Below, in pieces: positions 9,900 to 12,243 of a stretch of DNA of 12,243 nucleotides. The DNA comes from Larix sibirica (taxonomy: Eukaryota > Streptophyta > Pinopsida > Pinales > Pinaceae). Every line of letters starts with the position of its first letter. The first letter of the stretch is position 1. The stretch is taken from the NCBI GenBank assembly GCA_004151065.3, contig NWUY0300022304.1, forward strand, positions 1 through 12,243. Reading direction: 5' to 3'. The notes beneath the pieces were generated by a model. It was not told where the DNA came from and did no database searches. It was given only the letters and a program-made list of their open reading frames with translations. A program made the translations under genes and the position numbers.

Positions 9900-10365
9900 C
9901 CCCAAGGCATTGTCAGCAATCAAAGAACCACTTTTGGAAAGAATTGTTCAAGCTGGTAGGCAGCACCTTAACTCTAACCATTAATTATCATCTCCAAACC
10001 GATGGACATACAGAGGTTGTTGACAAATGTTTGGAAGGATATCTCCAAAACTATGGTGCTGAACATCAATCCTCATGGGTAAAATAGTTGCACCTAGCAG
10101 AAAATTGTTACAGCACAGCATACCACATGTCCATTGGTATGACACCTTTGAAGGCTCTATACAGTTATGATCCTCCTTTGTTGATTAATTGGTCTTTCGA
10201 AGAGATCCCAGCACTAGCTGTACAAAACTTTCCTGAAGAAAAACAACACATTTTGAAGGATTTGAAGAAAAACCTTTTATTAGCCCAATATAGAATGAAA
10301 GTGCAGTAAGACAAGCACAGAAGTCAAAGGAAGTTTGTGGCAGGAGACTGGGTCTTCCTAAGATT
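9900..10365 (+). pseudogene. Ty3/gypsy integrase remnant, 3' part of the core and C-terminal region
   Basis: The plus strand reads IVSNQRTTFWKELFKLVGST, then NYHLQTDGHTEVVDKCLEGY, then a TAG at 10085 where Trp is usual, then LHLAENCYSTAYHMSIGMTP and LKALYSYDPP. These are classic gypsy integrase blocks; the Glu in TDGHTEVV is the third catalytic residue. The second catalytic Asp (normally in a Ser-Asp-Arg-Asp motif) is Asn here. The reading goes on through a Lys/Arg-rich helix, a TAA at 10308, and DKHRSQRKFVAGDWVFLRL, the usual C-terminal GDWVFLRL motif, and is cut at about 10365. At least two stops and the lost Asp make it inactive. Confidence 0.88.
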
Positions 10366-10370
10366 GTAGC

Positions 10371-10410
10371 CATCCTTGCGCTTGTAGTCCCATCCTTGCG
10401 CTTGTGGTCT
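10371..10410. repeat. 20-bp direct duplication next to the gypsy break
   Basis: CATCCTTGCGCTTGTAGTCC (10371-10390) is followed directly by CATCCTTGCGCTTGTGGTCT (10391-10410), with two differences. It sits between the gypsy truncation point and the 129-bp tandem repeat, and its second unit overlaps the start of that repeat. Confidence 0.85.
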
Positions 10411-10655
10411 TTGTGATGCCATCTTAATTACAATCTTGCCAACCATTCTAAGTGGCATATCCCTTCTTCAGAATTTCATTCCACACTAATATGACTATCT
10501 TCGATTTCAATTACAGGGCATTTTTTGCGCTTGTGGTCTTTGTGATTCCCTCTTAATTGCAATCTTGCCAAAAATTCAAAGTGGCATATCCCTTCTTCAG
10601 AATTTCATTCCACACTAATATGACTATCTTCGATTTCAATTACAGGGCATTTTTT
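10396..10655. repeat. Tandem duplication, period 129 bp, two copies
   Basis: Copy 1 (10396-10524) and copy 2 (10525 to about 10655) both start TTGCGCTTGTGGTCTTTGTG and end TTACAGGGCATTTTT. They share a long identical core from GTGGCATATCCC through CGATTTCAATTACAGGGCA. Differences lie mainly in the first half, for example GCCATCTTAATTACA against CCCTCTTAATTGCA. The period equals 43 codons, and on the minus strand one frame reads PVIEIEDSHISVE, a stop, then NSEEG in both copies. That frame matches nothing known to me. A local duplication within the intron is the simplest view. Confidence 0.92.
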
Positions 10656-11210
10656 TTCTACCAACTACGCCGACGGTGCTCATAATTCAACCGATCTGCC
10701 ACTTCATAGTCTAATATATGACCATTCTCGTTCTTGTGAAAATGCATCAGTATGTGTTTTTCAAAGAAAAAACAAATAAGCAGACAGAGGAAGTTGGAAA
10801 TAATCTGACGGGTTATATGCAATGAAGGGAACAGTCCGTGGAATTAGTCCATACTTAGTGAGGAATTTTAATGGGATAATTTCTCACCAATTGGTTCTAT
10901 TTGCCGACTTTAGGGAACAAAGGATAATTTCTCAGCAATTGGCTTTTGCCGACTTAAGGGAACAAATTGAACAAAATTTCCCCAAATTATTCCACAGATT
11001 AGTTGCAACTGAAGAAAAAACTTACGGGTTCTTTTAAATTGTCACGAAATCATTTTACACTTAAAATCCACCGGTAAGGTTCATATCTCTTCACAAAATT
11101 TGGGTTAAAAAACTGACTTCATAACATTTTCCATGGTTTTATCTCGTCCGTTCTATTATCAAACTAGAAAACTGGCAACCACAAATTAAAGACCGTGCAG
11201 ATACAATTAA
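10656..11210. other. Exon-1-proximal intron, no recognised gene
   Basis: Apart from the short duplication at 10874-10966, no feature was found. A minus-strand reading near 10665-10750 (HFHKNENGHILDYEVADRLN) is open and protein-like for about 30 residues but too short to name. Confidence 0.5.
10874..10966. repeat. Imperfect tandem duplication, units of 48 and 45 bp
   Basis: GGATAATTTCTCACCAATTG at 10874 recurs as GGATAATTTCTCAGCAATTG at 10922. Both units continue through TTTGCCGACTT and AGGGAACAAA. The second unit is three bases shorter, so the plus-strand frame is preserved through both (10822-11037, 71 codons). No domain is recognised in that frame, and it lies antisense within intron 1. 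Confidence 0.85.
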
Positions 11211-11269
11211 TCAGGATAAAAGGCGAAATTGAGTGTAAATGAAGAAAGTATCGTTTGCGTGTTTGTTAC

Positions 11270-11477
11270 CGGCATAATTGAGTGTATAGGAGAGCCCATT
11301 GCATCCGCGGGCCTTAACCCCCAATCTGAGGAAGGGTTTCTGTCTCATGTCGAGGAGTTGCCGAATCCGGGTGGCCGCCGTCTCCGTCAATGTGAGAGCC
11401 TGACGCCTTGCGCTTGGCGCTGCTCTCTCTGCCATTGCCACTGCTCTCGCCAGCACAGATAACGAACCTGACACCAT
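11270..11477 (-). CDS. ISCA: Exon 1 of a mitochondrial-type iron-sulfur assembly protein (ISCA family), N-terminal part
   Basis: This exon encodes residues 1-69 plus the first base of codon 70. ISCA proteins are A-type carriers that bind iron or an Fe-S cluster and pass it to apoproteins; plant members with this sequence act mainly in mitochondria. Residues 27-69 match the family: [16 protein letters not shown] (helical start of the domain), then [20 protein letters not shown], where Cys59 is the first of the three conserved cysteines, then TLNYA. Residues 1-26 are Ala/Arg/Ser-rich with one acidic residue, fitting an organelle transit peptide. The ATG at 11477 is the first after an in-frame TAA six bases upstream; Met15 (11435) is an alternative start, so the N-terminus is uncertain. 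The exon ends in TATGCCG followed by donor GTAACA. It is more GC-rich than its surroundings. The exact paralogue and target organelle are inferred, not shown. Confidence 0.93.
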
Positions 11478-11747
11478 TTCTTATTACCTACTCTGTATTT
11501 TGTATCATTAAGAAAAGAAATGGATGCGCAGGGAATCGAACCGCGAGCAGGCTGGGAAATCGGAGTAAGTCTTGCCTCACCGTTGGCTGTGAGTCTGTAC
11601 TCGAGTCTGCCTCGCTTGGGTGGTGTACAGAAAGAAAAAGAGTTCCAGACCATAACTAAACCAGAATGTCCTAGACAATACATATATATTATATGTATTG
11701 TGTGTTACTTTTGTGGTATGTATGTGTGCCTTAACGGCCTAAACGTG
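11478..11747 (-). promoter_or_regulatory. 5' flank of the ISCA gene: likely leader and promoter region
   Basis: This is the sequence immediately upstream of the ISCA start on the minus strand. An in-frame TAA lies six bases before the ATG. A TATA-like stretch, TATAATATATATG on the minus strand (about 11694-11682), lies roughly 210 bases before the ATG; it is part of an 11-bp inverted repeat (ACAATACATAT at 11675-11685, ATATGTATTGT at 11691-11701). No other promoter element stands out. The transcription start cannot be fixed from sequence alone, and the leader could itself contain an intron. Confidence 0.3.
11532..11590 (-). repeat. Possible tRNA-derived (SINE-like) fragment in the ISCA 5' flank
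   Basis: The minus strand carries GGTTCGATTCC (11542-11532), an exact match to the RNA polymerase III B-box consensus. A weak A-box-like CAGCCAACGGTG lies about 35 bases before it (11590-11579). No full cloverleaf, A-tail or target duplication could be traced, so it may be a SINE relic, a tRNA fragment or chance. Confidence 0.3.
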
Positions 11748-11782
11748 GGGAAGTGAAGTTATCTCCTTCCACATGTGGCTCC

Positions 11783-11862
11783 CACACTCAATCCTTCTCA
11801 TGGGATTTCAACTCAAGGTGGCCACAGTCAATATCTTTGTCATGGGATTTGAACCGAAGGTT
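11783..11862 (-). repeat. Duplicated B-box-like unit, period about 41 bp
   Basis: Two similar units, CACACTCAAT...CATGGGATTTCAACTCAAGG (from 11783) and CACAGTCAAT...CATGGGATTTGAACCGAAGG (from 11823), lie in tandem with a 2-base length difference. On the minus strand the second unit contains GGTTCAAATCC (11855-11845), a common tRNA T-arm/B-box sequence; the first has a degraded version. This suggests a tRNA-derived repeat, though no A-box or tail was found. Confidence 0.4.
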
Positions 11863-11960
11863 TGATGGGGACTAAACCCCCATAAATCATATAAATCAAT
11901 TGAGTTAAATATCATGGGTACATTTTAATTGCATTAAGAGAAACGAGGTGCTCTACAGTT

Positions 11961-12005
11961 TAGTGTGGGGGAGATGCTGTAACGTTTGTGATGTAACGTT
12001 TGTTA
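11961..12005 (+). repeat. Polypurine-tract-like motif followed by a 14-bp direct repeat
   Basis: GTGTGGGGGAGATGC (about 11963-11977) is followed by TGTAACGTTTGTGA (11978-11991) and TGTAACGTTTGTTA (11992-12005). A G-rich tract ending in GGGGGAGA followed by TGTAAC resembles the 3' junction between the internal region and LTR of a plant gypsy element. No LTR end or second LTR was found in the 238 bases that remain. Confidence 0.35.
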
Positions 12006-12243
12006 CTAACANATCAAATAGTAGAAAATCTCATGATTCACACCACTAACTGAATTCTTGAATAAATGCAAACACTTAAATCTCATCTAAATTTGAGGGC
12101 CACTCATACTCCTAGTTGCAGATGTGAACAGAAGATCTGGATGTTTTCTTTTTCGCTGTGCAGCAAGGAGTTGGGTAGCTTCACAATAGAAGAAGAGACC
12201 TTAGCTGTTATAGCCACAATAAGATAAATAGATTTTTGGGCAC
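12006..12243. other. Distal 5' flank, nothing recognised
   Basis: No coding similarity or further repeat was found. One ambiguous base (N) is at 12012. If the preceding motif is an LTR start, this would be LTR sequence, but no supporting end motif was seen. Confidence 0.4.

Larger units (their letters stand above)
328..11269 (-). other. ISCA: Intron 1 of the ISCA gene, 10942 bases, phase 1, GT-AG
   Basis: The ends are set by protein continuity: exon 1 stops after TATGCCG at 11270 with GTAACA following on the minus strand, and exon 2 begins after TTGCAG ending at 328. Removing this interval restores an uninterrupted ISCA reading frame across Tyr-Ala-Asp-Glu-Lys. The intron is roughly 33 times longer than the coding sequence seen in the two exons. 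It contains copia and gypsy polyprotein remnants, a SINE and several tandem duplications. Introns swollen by old retrotransposons are well known in conifers. If the intron were retained, the frame would read about 19 further residues and stop at 11211. Confidence 0.9.

Noticed and set aside
8881-10365. A functional retrotransposon or an endogenous pararetrovirus
   Set aside because: Only integrase remnants typical of plant Ty3/gypsy elements are present, with stops, a frameshift and a lost catalytic residue; no movement protein, coat or LTR pair is visible.
10822-11037. Plus-strand 71-codon frame with internal repeat, considered as a small gene
   Set aside because: The openness follows from the tandem duplication; no domain, upstream promoter or homology is apparent, and it lies antisense inside intron 1.
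11229-11756. Overlapping plus- and minus-strand frames around ISCA exon 1 (77-98 codons)
   Set aside because: They are shadows of the GC-rich exon 1 and its leader; only the minus-strand 11270-11477 frame shows family conservation.

Overview
The window looks like nuclear DNA of a plant with a large, retrotransposon-rich genome. A conifer or other gymnosperm is my best guess. The evidence is a plant-type mitochondrial iron-sulfur assembly protein split by an intron of about 10.9 kb, decayed Ty1/copia and Ty3/gypsy fragments, a tRNA-derived SINE, AT-rich spacers and no compact gene arrangement. The species assignment is inference; the split gene and the transposon fragments are read directly from the sequence.

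The one host gene I can support runs on the minus strand and spans nearly the whole window. Exon 1 (11270-11477) encodes the N-terminus and the first conserved cysteine of an ISCA (A-type iron-sulfur carrier) protein. Exon 2 (210-327) continues the same protein through its DPKALMHVIGTKMDF block. The exons join through a phase-1 GT-AG intron (328-11269). A second donor at 209/208 leads out of the window, so the C-terminal exon with the last two cysteines must lie beyond base 1. Bases 11478-12243 are the 5' flank and probable promoter side.

Almost everything else is intron filler. From low to high coordinates: 328-2880 holds no recognisable gene. 2885-3350 is rich in ACCCTA/AAACCCTA motifs. 3580-4560 is G-poor on the plus strand and carries a polypurine/LTR-start-like motif on the minus strand (4114-4130). 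A 48-bp tandem duplication lies at 4896-4988. An AT-rich block (5441-5579) precedes a short tRNA-derived SINE (5593-5712) with 8-bp flanking repeats. 5721-8377 is largely unassigned, with one LTR-like patch near 7320-7445. A minus-strand copia polyprotein fragment (8378-8878) abuts a plus-strand gypsy integrase fragment (8881-9114). The rest of that integrase resumes at 9900-10365 after about 785 bp of unrelated DNA. A 129-bp tandem duplication (10396-10655) and a smaller one (10874-10966) follow before exon 1.

No operon, CRISPR array, defence locus or new multi-gene system is visible. The biology is one split housekeeping gene for mitochondrial Fe-S cluster assembly, whose first intron has grown by insertion, deletion and decay of mobile elements.
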